The notes under the pieces were generated by a model, which saw only the letters and a program-made list of their open reading frames with translations, ran no database searches and was not told where the DNA came from. A stretch of 64,000 bases of DNA from Phycomyces nitens (lineage: Eukaryota; Mucoromycota; Mucoromycetes; Mucorales; Phycomycetaceae): contig JAHRBC010000003.1 of assembly GCA_022702545.1 (NCBI GenBank), positions 4,650,001 to 4,714,000 on the forward strand, given 5' to 3'. The position numbers and the translations under genes are program-made. This document shows, piece after piece, positions 1-10,939 of this stretch (positions are counted from its first letter, which is position 1; each line of letters starts with the position of its first letter).

Positions 1-965
1 GTCAGGTTGAACAGAAGAAGGGAAATAGGGTCTCCTTGTCTCGGCCCACGGCCCTGCAAGAATGGAGAGAAAACAAAGCCGTTGATGTTGACGTGGATCT
101 GTGTAGAGAAACAAAGGGGGAGTATTGTGTCAATTAAAGCCACAGGGAAGTGAAATTGGGAGAGTATTAGGCGGAGGTATGTGGGGTGAACACGATCATT
201 GGATTATTCCTGATCCAGAAGCAGAGCCACACCTGGGTGCTTGGACAGTTGGGCATGATGCACGGTAAGGCGAGTGAGGAGACCATTATAAGCAGTAAAA
301 CGATTAGACATCAATCCAGATTGAAAAGGAGTGATGAGGGGATTAATAGATAACCGGATCCTGGCTGTCAGCAGCTTGGTAAACAGTTTTGCATCGCAGT
401 TAATGGGCGAGATTGGACGCCAGTTCTTGAGTACCGAAGTATCTCCAACTTTGGGAAGTAAGACCAGAACCGTCTCGATCCAGGATGGTGGGAAAACACC
501 AGGGAGTGCATTCTGGTATACCGCCATAGCAAATTTACGAACATAGGGATGGAAGAGTAAATGTTTCCACAAAGGATACGGAAGCCTATCCAAACCAGGG
601 CAAGAGTTGGTGGGTGTGTATTTGAGAATGTCATCGAGCTCGAGTGTAGTGATAGGGCATATGAAGAAGAAGGCATCAGAAGATGAGAGGTGTGCTGAAG
701 AAGGAACATGTTGTATGAGATCAGTAGTAGCTTGGTGGTCAATTGGTTCAGAGGTATATAGGGTTTGGTAGAATTGACGGGTATGGGCCAGAAGTGCTGA
801 GGTTGAGGTGAATGTCTGATCGGTGGTAGGGTCACGTAGGGAAGTGATGGGACGGGAGATGGTGCGGGATTTAATGACTCGATAGAAGTAAGCATTGGAT
901 TGCTCACCCTCTTCGGTCCATCGAATACATGCACGGTTCGCAAGTCGGGAAGTGGCGGAGGTTTA
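1..965 (-). pseudogene. LINE reverse transcriptase fragment
   Basis: In two overlapping minus frames (about 950-590, then 593-204) the translation gives LINE reverse transcriptase landmarks: the pre-RT segment NRACIRWTEEGEQSNAYFYR, then CPGLDRLPYPLW, then NWRPISPINCDAKLFTKLL, which is motif 1-2 of LINE RTs, then GVALLLDQE just before the catalytic block. The last of these normally precedes the first catalytic aspartate, written here as DQE. A frame change near 590 and the loss of a clear frame left of 204 show that it is broken. The rest of the domain, including the second catalytic motif, lies beyond the window edge or is lost. Confidence 0.85.
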
Positions 966-969
966 TATG

Positions 970-1253
970 TGTTAGGATTGGTTCATAACAGTCTTCGTGC
1001 CACACCCCCAAAATGGATACTAGATAGAAGACTAATAAATCATAGCTACCTTTAGACTTTCTTTTCTTGTATACACACCCGCCCCAATTATCAATCATTA
1101 TATTTAGACACATCTTTATCCTAGCTAGAAAACATATAAATACCAGTAGAGCTTGATCGTAGAAATATCAAGCGAACGTCTTTTATTAAATAACTTATCC
1201 TTGAACCTCCTGTTTCTGTCTTTTGCCTTGTCCGCTTGGATCAGTTCCTGACA
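970..1253 (+). mobile_element. Solo LTR inserted in the LINE
   Basis: The segment starts TGTTAGGA and ends TCCTGACA, which are inverted repeats with the TG...CA ends of an LTR. It is flanked by ATATG (965-969) and GTATG (1254-1258), a 5-bp target duplication with one mismatch, the size made by Ty3/Ty1-type integrases. Inside is a TATA box, TATAAATA, at 1135-1142, so the plus strand is probably the sense strand. At 284 bp it is a typical fungal LTR. LINE coding similarity resumes on both sides. No internal retroelement sequence remains, so it arose by recombination between two LTRs. Confidence 0.8.
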
Positions 1254-1265
1254 GTATGTTGGCAA

Positions 1266-2000
1266 TCATGGCTTTAACCTGGGCCAGGCCGGAGAGGGAG
1301 AGGTGGCGTAGGAGGTGTGAGCGTTCCTTGTACAGAGCATATTTAGCATTTCGACGGCGTCAGGCATATTTTTTTTTTTGGCATAAGAGGTTGTAAGGCT
1401 TTTTATAGCCTGATTAAGCGTATCCCATTGATCCGGGGCATTGGCCGTGCAACTAAGAGAGACGCTAGCAGAGTCTAAGAGATCAGCGAGTTGCTCGAGG
1501 AACTCATCGTGTAGGAGGAATGCTGTGCTGAAGGAAATGGCGCCAAGTTGCGGGGTGTGTTGTGTGTCGGTACATATTGGAGTCGAAATCACCAAGCAAG
1601 AAAGTTGGGTGGTGGAATGTAGAAGAGGAGAGTGTGTGTGTAAGAGCATTGTAAAAGGACGTCATTATGCTGTGGGGCTAGGTCCATAGACAATAACGAG
1701 GGTAAAGGGATCAATACAATTGTCCAGGTGAGATACGAGGACCGTGAGGACTCGTTCATCATCTGAGACAGAGGTCAAGGTTAGTAGTAAAAGAGGGTTA
1801 AAAGGGACAAGTACATAGTGTTTTGTCCATAGACTAGACTGGGCTTGAAAGAATATGTCAAATGAAGCTTTATGTTCAGGAAGAGCATGCGTTTCCCGAA
1901 GGGCAAGGAGTGAAAGAGGAGGTGTGAAGGATCGAAAGTGACGGAATAGTGAATGTTTTGGGGAGGATGGTTGGGAGAGCATAATTATAAGACGTCTCAC
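1266..2000 (-). pseudogene. LINE endonuclease (AP-endonuclease-like) fragment
   Basis: The minus strand from 2000 translates to a degraded endonuclease/exonuclease/phosphatase fold. Visible landmarks are SLLALRETHALPEHK (the E of the catalytic RETH/QETH motif), SLWTKHYVLVPF, and ERVLTVLVSHLDN followed by FTLVIVYGPSPTA. The last two are the beta-strand pair typical of LINE endonucleases. A second frame (1649-1266) continues with LSCLVISTPICTDTQH, the eroded equivalent of the conserved GDFN segment. The frame shift near 1660 shows it is inactive. Confidence 0.75.
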
Positions 2001-2509
2001 ATTGAGGGTCCCGAGGCGGATGGACTCACCGTTTATTGCTACATAATAGGATCCCTATCAGTAGGAACAAAAGGTGGGGGAGGTGCTGGTATTGCAATGG
2101 CTACAAAAGCGCTGTCTGGGACATTTATGCCCCAGCTAGTATAAGAGTACTTACTGGACTTGGAAGATGTGCCAGTAGGATGTGCCATCTCGGTATCGAT
2201 ATCACCAGCTGCGAGCTGTTGTATCTAAGCTTTATTTCGTTCCTCTGTCATGCCCTTGGTGGCCTCGCCAACCTGGACAATTTTGGTGGTGGGTGAAGTG
2301 GGGGAAGTCTCAGTGAGGAAGGGATCGTCTAGGATCTCCACATCTTCGTTATCCAGTGTGGAGTTTGTTGCTGTGGAGTCAGCTGGTACATTTCGGGTGA
2401 GAGAGATGATTGCATTGATGGGTGATGCACAACGTGCAAGTTCTGTAGCGCCAATGTCCCCAGTACGTTTGGTGGTGGGAGCTTCCTTTCAGGTAACAGT
2501 GGTAGGGTG

Positions 2510-2780
2510 TGTGGGACAAGCCAACTCTTCAATGAGATGACCGGAGTCTCCGCATCGATGTCAACGAGGTGTCGGAGGTGGTTGTACTGGACAGACCGAG
2601 ATGAAATGCCCTTACTGACAGCAGTACCGACAGTGAGGTAGCATAGCTTTGGAGCGAGCTAGGATGAGCGCGTTAAAGTCACCACCAAGGTGGATGCGGG
2701 ATTGAAGCTGACGGGGATTAGGGACGGCGGAGATGTTAAGAAAGACAGCAGCTTCTCCCGAAAATGGTTAATTGTACCTA
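2510..2780 (-). pseudogene. LINE ORF1 remnant with two CCHC knuckles
   Basis: Reading minus from about 2780, the translation reaches a C-X2-C-X4-H-X4-C knuckle (C-RY-C-CQ*G-H-FISV-C, with one TAA stop) at about 2635-2595. A second, HRCGDSGHLIEE, follows at about 2555-2525, where a TGA sits at the position of the first cysteine. Paired CCHC knuckles at the end of ORF1 are usual for LINEs with gag-like ORF1 proteins. The stops show it is not functional. Confidence 0.6.
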
Positions 2781-4130
2781 CCTGTACAAAAAATAATCCC
2801 TCTTGAACAGATGCACGGGCCAGCCTATATTACCTAAAAGATAAACATAAACTAATCGCCGTTCAAAGATGTACTCTGTATTTAAAGTTATCACTAAACC
2901 GATAAAAACCAACCTTTAACATGCTGTCTAATGCTCTACTTCTTTACTTCCATTATTTTAAAAGCTTTGATTTTTAGAGTAATATACTTATTTTTGCCAT
3001 GCCAAAATACATTCCCAGACCGGTTCACGTCATCACCAAAATTCGTGGTGACCTCACACTTGCAAAATATTTGTCTATAAAGACAGGGGCTTTGGGCGCG
3101 TATTGTTGTTTCTGTTTCCTTACTTCTCTTTCCGTTACCATTTCACTTTCTCAAGGACATGTCAAGGTAAGCAAATTTTCACTTCATCCACTCCTAGTTT
3201 CCTCAACTATGGCTCCGCCTTTACTATGGACGGGCTTTTAATGATGGACGGATGTGTTTTATAATGTTTTTGAACCATCAAACTAACGTGTCATTCAGAT
3301 GTAGTGAACACATGATGGTGTCAAAAAAAACTTCAAACCAAAAACCGTCTACTCTACATGCTACTGGCAACCATTCAAATGACCTGTCAAAAAGTGCTAG
3401 CAAATGCGCGTTGTCTAATGACCATCCCAGTCAAACATGGAAATGACCCTCATTTCACCCTCCTGGCTCATTCCCAAGCCTGACACGGTTGTCTCAATCC
3501 CTGGCAGCTATTCCCATGTGGCCAACAAGACCCCTACTCTTTGTGATATTGTCTTCAGCAATCCACATATTGAGTACCTATTATACAAGGCAGCCGCAAG
3601 ACTCATTCCTTATGGACCAAGGAAGTCGGAAATCCAGAGGCCAATAGTACAGATGAACAAACTCAAATAATAAAATAAATCAAGCATACTCTACAAGCAG
3701 AGATTACCTTTAGTCCAAAAGTCCAAATTGATAGTCAAGCATCTTCCATTCCAGAAAATATCTGAATCAAAGGATTTCATATTAAGGGTAAGCAAGATAT
3801 CCCCATGTACCAAATGTCAGCAGTAGTCAAGAAGATAGCTTCCATAGTCTTTCAATTGATCCACTCCTCATCAACACTGGCATATTCCTAGTTCTTGTCA
3901 GGATGCTATTCTATCCATACCTATTACCTTTCATGATCTCTTGATGCAAGCCAACCAAGAGTGTATTCTTTCTGGTGAAATAATCCTTGGTTACAACCGT
4001 AAGTTTCTGTTGTAAACAGTTCATATTATCGGCGGTCAATTACAACTGCTATATGGTTATTGATTGCAATATGCCGCTCACCAAATGGCCAATGGAAAAC
4101 CGAGGGGCACCTTCCGTTCCTGACAATAAA
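2781..4130. other. Unassigned stretch, probably transposon-derived
   Basis: No gene is supported. A plus-strand TATA-like TCTATAAAGAC near 3076 precedes a pyrimidine-rich stretch and a short frame that could splice near 3164 to 3300. It then ends in frame at about 3446 and continues in another frame (3437-3670), with a segment ending AAARLIPYGPRKS. This pattern of short overlapping frames suggests a decayed element ORF1, but I cannot name the family. Confidence 0.3.
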
Positions 4131-4997
4131 TCACTCCATGGTCTGTTGGGCTGGTCAGTCGAGGTGAACATGTTCCGATGGCCTGCTCTTAAACATCAAG
4201 AGTTTCTGAACTACCATTCACAGCGGTCAAGGCTGGTTATGATGCGCTCTATTGGTCCCGGCGTCCGCCTCTTTTATCACAACAACCGTCTGGAATCCTG
4301 GCGGACTCAAGGACGTGGATTGTGGTTCGGTTGTGCTGGTTCCGTTGCCAGTGGGATAGGGTGGGCGACCGGTCGACTTTTTGGCCGGTGAATCACAATC
4401 CATGGTCTGCTAGGCTACTCGATCGAGGTGAACATATTCCGATGGCCTGCTCTTAAACATCAAGAGTTTCTGAGCTCCCATTCACGACGGTCAAGGCTGG
4501 TCATGATGCGCTCTGTTGGTTCGATGGTCGCCTCTCTTTATCAAACCAACTGTCTGGAATTCCGGTGGACTCAAGAACATGGGTGTGATTCGGTTGTGCT
4601 GGTTTCCGTTGCCAGTGGGATAGGGTGGGCGACCGGTCAGTTTTTTGGCCGGTGAATCACTCCATGGTCTGCTGGGCTACTCGATTGAGGTGAACATATT
4701 CCGATGGCCTGTTCTTAAACGTCAAGAGTTTCTGAGCTCCCATTTACGGCGGTCAAGGCTGGTCATGATGCGCTCTGTTGGTTCCGATGGTCGCCTCTCT
4801 TTATCAAACCAACTGTCTGGAATTCCGGTGGACTCAAGAACATGGATGTGATTCGGTTGTGCTGGTTTCCGTTGCCAGTGGGATAGGGTGGGCGACCGGT
4901 CAGTTTTTTGGCCGGTGAATCACTCCATAGTCTGCTGGGCTACTCGGTCGAGGTGATCATATTCCAATGGCCTGCTCCTAAACATCAAGATTTTCTC
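4131..4997. repeat. Tandem repeat, unit about 263 bp, 3.3 copies
   Basis: A unit beginning TCACTCCATGGTCTG starts at about 4131, 4393, 4657 and 4920, giving periods of 262-264 bp. Copies 1-3 are full length and the fourth stops near 4997. Each unit ends with GACCGGTCAG, a T-run and GGCCGGTGA, a small inverted repeat that could form a hairpin. Copies 2 and 3 are nearly identical and copy 1 is more divergent. Each unit carries a short open frame ending at the TGA of the unit junction, but the translation (for example VASGIGWATG) matches nothing I recognise. No gene is claimed. Confidence 0.9.
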
Positions 4998-5200
4998 ATC
5001 ACATAATGTATCCGTCAAGGTTGACATAGAATCAAAATGTATTGACCTAACAACGAGACTGAATATTACAATAAATGTGGACTTAAAGGGTAAATTTAAG
5101 TGTTTGGTTGTAAAAAGTGTACATGTTTATAAGTTTAAATGTATTAAAGAAAAAGTGTATTTGAATCACAATGAGCTTTTAAATAAAATCGCTGATATTA

Positions 5201-5247
5201 GGGGCACGACGTCTCTGGATGGGGCACGACGTTTTGATTTCACCGGA
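5201..5247 (+). repeat. Left terminal inverted repeat (duplicated)
   Basis: GGGGCACGACGT occurs at 5201-5212 and again at 5221-5232. The inner copy and its following sequence match the right TIR for about 25 bp with a few mismatches. The outer copy carries the TTAG end that mirrors the right terminus. Confidence 0.75.
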
Positions 5248-5399
5248 TACAGGATTTTCGGACCCAAATAAGCTTTTCTTGCAAACTTTTGCCTTTTGGT
5301 GCAAATTAAATGGGCACAGGTCAAGTATCGAAATGGTGATAATTACATTTTTTAAAAAAAATCAAATATTTATTTCCATGTCTAAACACTTTTGGTAAA

Positions 5400-5740
5400 A
5401 TGAGATCGAATGCCTGACCCAGCATTTCCAATCCTGCTTAGATACTTGATAACAACTAGCTTGGATTCTCTCGCACAAGATTTCTTTGGTATTCAAATAC
5501 TATTTGACAAAGTTCTTTAGTTTGGAAAAACATTCATCGACAGGATTCAAGAAAGGAAAGTAAGGAAGAAGAAACTTGAGTTGATGCTTGTTTTTTTTGT
5601 ATCCAGTTGTGGAGAGATGGATTGTAGTGAATTATAGCATTGTTCATGATTAAGTGGTAAGGACCAGCATTCACATTATCCAGCTCCTCGACTAATTGCT
5701 GAACAAACTCTTTGAAAATTGGGGCTGTAAAACATTAAGT
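5400..5740 (-). pseudogene. Tc1/IS630-type transposase C-terminal fragment
   Basis: The minus strand from about 5735 reads FKEFVQQLVEELDNV, then YHLIMNNAIIHYNPS. This is the LxMDNAxxH block of DDE_3/Tc1-IS630 transposases, with the catalytic D changed to N. After a frameshift it reads LLPYFPFLNPVDECFSKLK, the LPPYSPxLNPxE block with D at the third catalytic position, and ends CWVRHSISFYQKCL. This family is unrelated to the Mutator-like transposase upstream. Only the last 110 or so codons are present, with a frameshift and a stop. It lies between the MULE frame and the left TIR, so it was captured by, or inserted into, the larger element. Confidence 0.75.
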
Positions 5741-6047
5741 TTAGTTGCCACCGAAATGGTTATATGCAGTATTATCATTTGGTACAACGATTGTCAGTAT
5801 TACCAAATCCAATATTTCAATTTACACACAATATATATTTTAGTCGACTTTTAACTTTCCTTTTTTCTTCACCCTTTTTAACTTTCATATGTATTCTCAT
5901 CGAATCTTTCATAACCAACGATCTCTATTTCGGTAGGAAATCCATAGTATTTTATCTTTATGTTTATCTAACTGTTTCTTCAGTTGGTTTTTATTTTTAT
6001 AATAAACAAAGAGTAACGTATCACCACCTTGCTGGAATGTCCGTAAT

Positions 6048-7730
6048 CTAGATGCTCCTTCCATTGGGCAATGCATGGTGACAAGGCAAGCCGTACTCCA
6101 ATCTGTATTTGCAAAGACAATTTTTGTCATTATCGCCTTTCAAACGAAGCTCCTGGTCAAGAACAAGTAAGGCTCGCTTGGAGACCTTCTTGAACAAGTT
6201 TTCAAGCAGCTTGTTCCGGCCAACCAACATATCGACAGTGTTCGATTCTCTGATCTTGATGGCACTAAAATATCTTTCGAGGCTGTTGACATATGTAGCT
6301 ACGGCATCGAAAGCTAGCCCCAAAGAGGAGGTGGCAGAGATTCCTCTTTTCAAAGCTTGGTGGGCACTTTCAACTCTTTGGGTTGTTGTACACCCAAAAT
6401 ACATTTGCTTGCATGTCAAATATCCTATCCACTTCTCTCAGCACTTGAACCATCTGCTGGTGAAATACACAGAAGCGGAAACCTTCTTCTTTCCATCCTC
6501 TACATCCAAACCGGCAGAAACAGCATTAAAATTTGTGAGGGCCACATCAAACTCCTCCTTCTCCGTGCTGTGAACCATACGACTGACATACTCCATCAAC
6601 ACCTCCTTCTCGGCCACAGACTTTAGTTTTCCAGAAAAGGCTTTCTCAACACTATTCAGCATGTACCAGTAGCACAAGAGTTTGTCATTATCTGGAAAGA
6701 CAATTTCAAGGGCACTCATTAATGCAGCGCGCGTGTCTGTCACAAACAAGGTGTTTCATGGCATGTCTCTAAAAATGAGTCTTTTCAACTGCTCAAGAAA
6801 CCAAAGGTAGCTGTCTTGTTGCTCGTTGGACACCCAGACAAAGGCAATTGGAAACGACTTGAGCGTTTCTCCTCCAAGACTGTGTACACATTCTACACAT
6901 ATTAGAGGCATCTCCAGATTGTTTGTCGAGTAGGTAGTATCCACTACCATAACTTCTGGAAAACGACGGGCTCTTTCCAACATCTTTGGATGAATGAACA
7001 TGATTCGTTAAAGCAATCCTTTATCGTTGATATCGTATCGTACTTGATGCCCTTTTGCTTCCATATCGTGGATGAGCTTGGTGCCTGTATCCTGTATGCC
7101 GGGAGCAGTTGCACGGGCGAACGCAGCCTTGATGTTGTTGATGTCACTAACATACAGCTTGTGACCGAACTGTTCATCATCGTTGATGGCTTTCTGAATA
7201 TCACGGGTCTTGGCTTTACCCTCGACAAGTCTAATGATCTCCCTGGGATCGTCTACAGTTACTTTTGATAATCTGCTTTTGAGTGTCGATTCTAGACACT
7301 CATCATCAAGAGGATGATTGTGATATGCCTCAATATTATGAGTGGCTTTCAAAGGAAGATACCCTTTGATGCCTTTCTTGTAGGAAACCTTCAAGAGATA
7401 AGGGCAGCCAGTCATTCCACTCGAGGGAATCCTTTTCCTGTCTTCGTCTTTGATTCCACGGGTGTTCTTATATTGTCCACCCTTGGTGCACTTCAAGTAA
7501 ACTCGGGTTGGTTTATGATCTTTGACTGCAGGAACAGAGTTATTGACAGGGGCATACTCTTGCATCTTTCCAATTTCCATGGTCATGTCATGGTAGCCAT
7601 TAGCAGGAGGGGTTGGGAGGGCCTGTTGGACAGGATAGTATTCCTTTCCTTCGATAAAAATAGATTCTTTATTGGTAGGGTTCATAATGAAGCGAGTTCT
7701 ATAAAGTATTTGTGATTTCAAGTTGGTCAT
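6048..7730 (-). pseudogene. MULE/FAR1-type transposase with three in-frame stops
   Basis: A single 561-codon frame runs from an ATG at 7730 to a stop at 6048, interrupted only by a TAA (7008-7010) and two TGA codons (6756-6758 and 6438-6440), with no frameshift. From the N-terminus it shows a FAR1/WRKY-GCM1-like zinc-binding region (GCPYLLKVSYKKG to NIEAYHNHPL). Next comes the MULE catalytic domain, with MVVDTTYSTN and FVTDTRAALMSAL carrying the first two acidic residues. Near the end is a SWIM-type zinc motif (CLC...GLPCHH). These are the domains of Mutator-like transposases in order. The few stops suggest fairly recent inactivation. Confidence 0.85.
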
Positions 7731-7928
7731 GAGAAAAGTGATTTTGTTGTAATCTCCGGGGAAATGACTAATAGATGCAATAGATGATTAGTTCTTACAA
7801 GATGAGTATACGAAAGAAAAGAAAGTTTTATTTAAAGTCTTTGAATATCTTTTTCAGGACAACATTTTATCCCGTAAACTGGGAACAGGCACTAGATCCC
7901 AGACCACAAATCACTTTCAAAAAATCTG

Positions 7929-7955
7929 GTAAAACAAAAACGTCGTGCCCTTAAG
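7929..7955 (-). repeat. Right terminal inverted repeat
   Basis: Read inward on the minus strand it begins CTTAAGGGCACGACGT and then runs T-rich to ACCAGAT. It matches the left end with a few mismatches. It is about 200 bp upstream of the transposase ATG, so that interval would hold the promoter. Confidence 0.75.
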
Positions 7956-7964
7956 ATCGCTGAA

Positions 7965-10939
7965 CAAGAACCGCAAGATCTTTCTCGCTTGTTTTTCGTT
8001 ATGTCCTGTACTCTCGTTAAAGTGGAAGTTTATAAAACCAATTCAAACGCTCTTTTACATTTTTCTCATATAAAAATTTCAGTCACTTATAAAGCTATAC
8101 TTAAAATGTTTAACAAGGTGTTTAATTTCTAGAGACCAAGATTATATAGGTAGACGAGCGTATATGCATATAATCGTTTGTTAACAATCATATATAATAG
8201 CTTCCAAGATCCAAAAGATCCGAATAAAAAAAGAGAGGAAACTTATATTTTCAAATTTGATCGAAATTAACAGTTTCACTGCAGACGTTGTCCTTTAAAA
8301 AAATGTCAAAACAAATATTGATGACTATGTTTATTATTCTGGCCAAGATGTTGACATTTTGCTGTAGAGATATGTTATAAAAATAAAAGTGTGAACGACG
8401 TTTATCTTTGTGTTATATATCCTCATCAAAACCAAGTATTCACTGGCTCATATGGTGATGATGTTACTTCTCGCCAGCTTAAAAGGTGTTCTACTTTAGA
8501 ATACTATATATACACAGGCTCTAAAGACATGAAAATTGAGAAAAAGATAAGGATCTGTGTTGAAGGTATGACTATAATTTTTAAGAATACTCTAACAGCT
8601 AAAACTCTCGACACTTTGATTCCTTAGCAATACGCCCCTTGGATTTTGCTGTAACTTAACAAATACTGGAATTCAACTGCTATTCTAGAACCAAGAATTG
8701 CTTTCATTTGTATCAAGACATACAAAAGGCTAAACAATAAATAGTAATCATTTTAGTCAAAGGTGGTCAGAAGTATAATACAAAGCGAAAAAAAAAGAAT
8801 AAGAAAGAAGCACAAATAAATATAAGGTCCAGAAAGCAAAAATGATTGTCATGTTCACTTTAATGTTTTTTTTTAAAAAAAAACCATTAGATACTGGAAG
8901 CCAGAGCAATTCCAACACATTAAATACAATTTATCAATCATATATTTTAGTAATAGGATGTTTGGGAAATAACCAGCCAAGTTTAAGGGCATCAGAACTG
9001 GGATCACTGGCATAATTTGACGTCAGCTTAAATCCAGATAAAAATCTGATGATCTATTACTTTCTACTGTAGACAAATTTCGTACTTCAAAGGTAATGCC
9101 ATTGTTTATTATTATTATTATACATTCATCACTTTCTTGTAGGGATATGTAATTCATATAAAGGAATGTCTCTTACTGAACCAATCACGGCTTTACATAA
9201 TGCACTCGTTCGCACAAGTTGTGGAATTATAGGACCGCATGATACTTATGCTTCAAAGAACATCTCCAGTATTTCAAAAAACCTAATCAGAGGTTGTAGG
9301 TACCCAACAGCACTTTCTCAAAGTCAGTAACTTTTGTTACCTTTACTACATTGCCGCTTCAAACACGGTTTATCTTTTCTAAAGATATTTAGACTTTTAG
9401 AGGTAGACAGATTGTCTAACAATAATCTCTTCTCACTTGTCTCAAAACTTAATCTCCCTTTATTAAAACTTCAAAACAATGGCGCTAAAGTAAAATATTC
9501 TGAGGATATACAGTAGACATGATATGAATATCCTTTATTATTGTTATAATGTATAATGTATAATGTATCAGTAGATATTATATTGGAATTGCTTCATATT
9601 TCCATACTTTTTAAGCATAATACATGTATTTTCTTTTATACCTATAAATATTTTAATAAGAACGATATATATTAGATCAATTGAACTTATATACTCTTCC
9701 TTGACCTGCATTTCTATGAAAGATATCTAATATTTGAATATATTTGGTTAACCTTTTCTGTGAAACACACATGTAAACCTTGTACCAAAAGCAGGCTTTT
9801 ATTCAGTGTCATACTCTTTCAACTACTTTGGCTTCAAGTTTAAGTGATCGATTCGGGCTTACATTGTTTTATACACAAGGTTTGTTTGATGGGAAAATTA
9901 TCCCTAGGTAATAAATTCACCCGATAAAATTATTGGTATGCTTACCTTGACATGCAAGTTTTTATTTGGTTTTAGGACATCGTCTTAGTAATTAGCTTTA
10001 TTTCAAATAGTTTTTATTAGAGATTGAATAAAAGAGGCATTGGGAGTAATTCCAATCAAGGCAACTCAATTGGATTTTACCACGGCAATCAAAGTATAAA
10101 CACAAGGAACTTATAAAGGTAAAAAGCCCGTATTCTTATTCAATGGTTAAAGTTGTTTTAAAATATGTACATGTACATGACAGCAACTTATTATAATGCC
10201 AGTTGGCAAAGTTGAAACAACTCTAGACAAGTTTTCTTGAGAAATGTTTACAGGCGCAGGCTTTTTATATATAAAAAGAATATATTATAGGACATTTTCA
10301 CATTTGGATACATTGCCTCGCTTATTATTTGCCAATTAGATCAACTAGTCTATGCCGTATAGTAAATTGCATACACATTCAAAGATTCAATAAGCAAAAC
10401 GCATGATAAAAGGCGCTGTGTTACCTCTATTACAAGAAAAAAGGTTTTATCAGAATTGTATTGGTGTGTCCAACCCTTGTGATTCCTAAATAATTCTTGT
10501 GTATGTGAGATGAGTACAGCATAGTATAAATATTGATATTGAGGCAAATCTAAAACAATAGCCACTTGTAAATAATCGTGTCCTGTAGCCATTGCATTTA
10601 TTCTCAAACATTTTTTTTTAAAAAAAAGAAAACAAATCCCTTTATTTAAATATGGTCATCGCATTAAACTAACCAGCAAATTAAAGAATTCGAGCGATTG
10701 TTACGCAAAACTACATACAAGAGGCAAAGGGTTTGAAATATCAAAAGTCCAACGTCTTTGATCAGGTAGACCAAAAGTACAATTTTTAATAGATCCAATT
10801 TATTTCAAAATTGAAACAAAATGATAAATTTATGTCTATCTTTTGAAGAAATAGCGTGACGGCTATGAGCCATACAAACCTGTCTACTGACGTCCATGAA
10901 AACCATGGTTTCCGCTACTCTTATTATCTTTGATTCGTT
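7965..10939. other. Gene-free AT-rich interval
   Basis: Nearly 3 kb of AT-rich sequence with only short frames. The longest (8391-8627, 9334-9516, 10350-10607 on the minus strand) have no recognisable motif, no supporting splice pattern and a composition like the surrounding DNA. Simple runs such as ATTATTATTATTAT near 9107 and tandem AATGTAT near 9546 are present. I see no RNA gene. Confidence 0.5.

Larger units (their letters stand above)
1..2780 (-). mobile_element. Degraded non-LTR (LINE) retrotransposon
   Basis: Read on the minus strand, from about 2780 to the window edge, this stretch shows the order of a LINE: an ORF1 with gag-like CCHC knuckles (about 2780-2510), an apurinic-type endonuclease (about 2000-1270) and a reverse transcriptase (about 965-1). 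All frames are interrupted by stops and frameshifts, so it is a dead copy. The reverse transcriptase runs off the left edge of the window. A solo LTR is inserted at 970-1253 and splits the endonuclease from the reverse transcriptase. The right boundary is uncertain; no poly-A tail or target duplication is visible because the 3' end lies outside the window. Confidence 0.85.
5188..7964 (-). mobile_element. Mutator-like DNA transposon with TIRs and target duplication
   Basis: The ends are inverted repeats: GGGGCACGACGT at 5201 on the left and its complement CGTCGTGCCC at 7941-7950 on the right. Similarity continues inward for about 25 bp when the right end is aligned with a second left copy at 5221. 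Outside lie ATCGCTGAT (5188-5196) and ATCGCTGAA (7956-7964), a 9-bp duplication with one mismatch, the length made by Mutator-like transposases. The element (about 5197-7955) contains a MULE transposase frame with three stops and a Tc1/IS630-like fragment. The left TIR has a 20-bp internal tandem duplication. Confidence 0.8.

Noticed and set aside
5199..7953. TA dinucleotides directly flanking GGGGCACGACG/CGTCGTGCCCT, suggesting that the whole unit is a Tc1/mariner element
   Set aside because: TA pairs are frequent in this AT-rich DNA, while the 9-bp ATCGCTGA(T/A) duplication lies symmetrically outside and fits the MULE transposase that fills the element. The Tc1 part is only a fragment.
8391..8627. 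A 78-codon plus-strand frame in the gene-free interval
   Set aside because: It begins without an ATG, has no motif and is isolated in AT-rich DNA; chance is sufficient.
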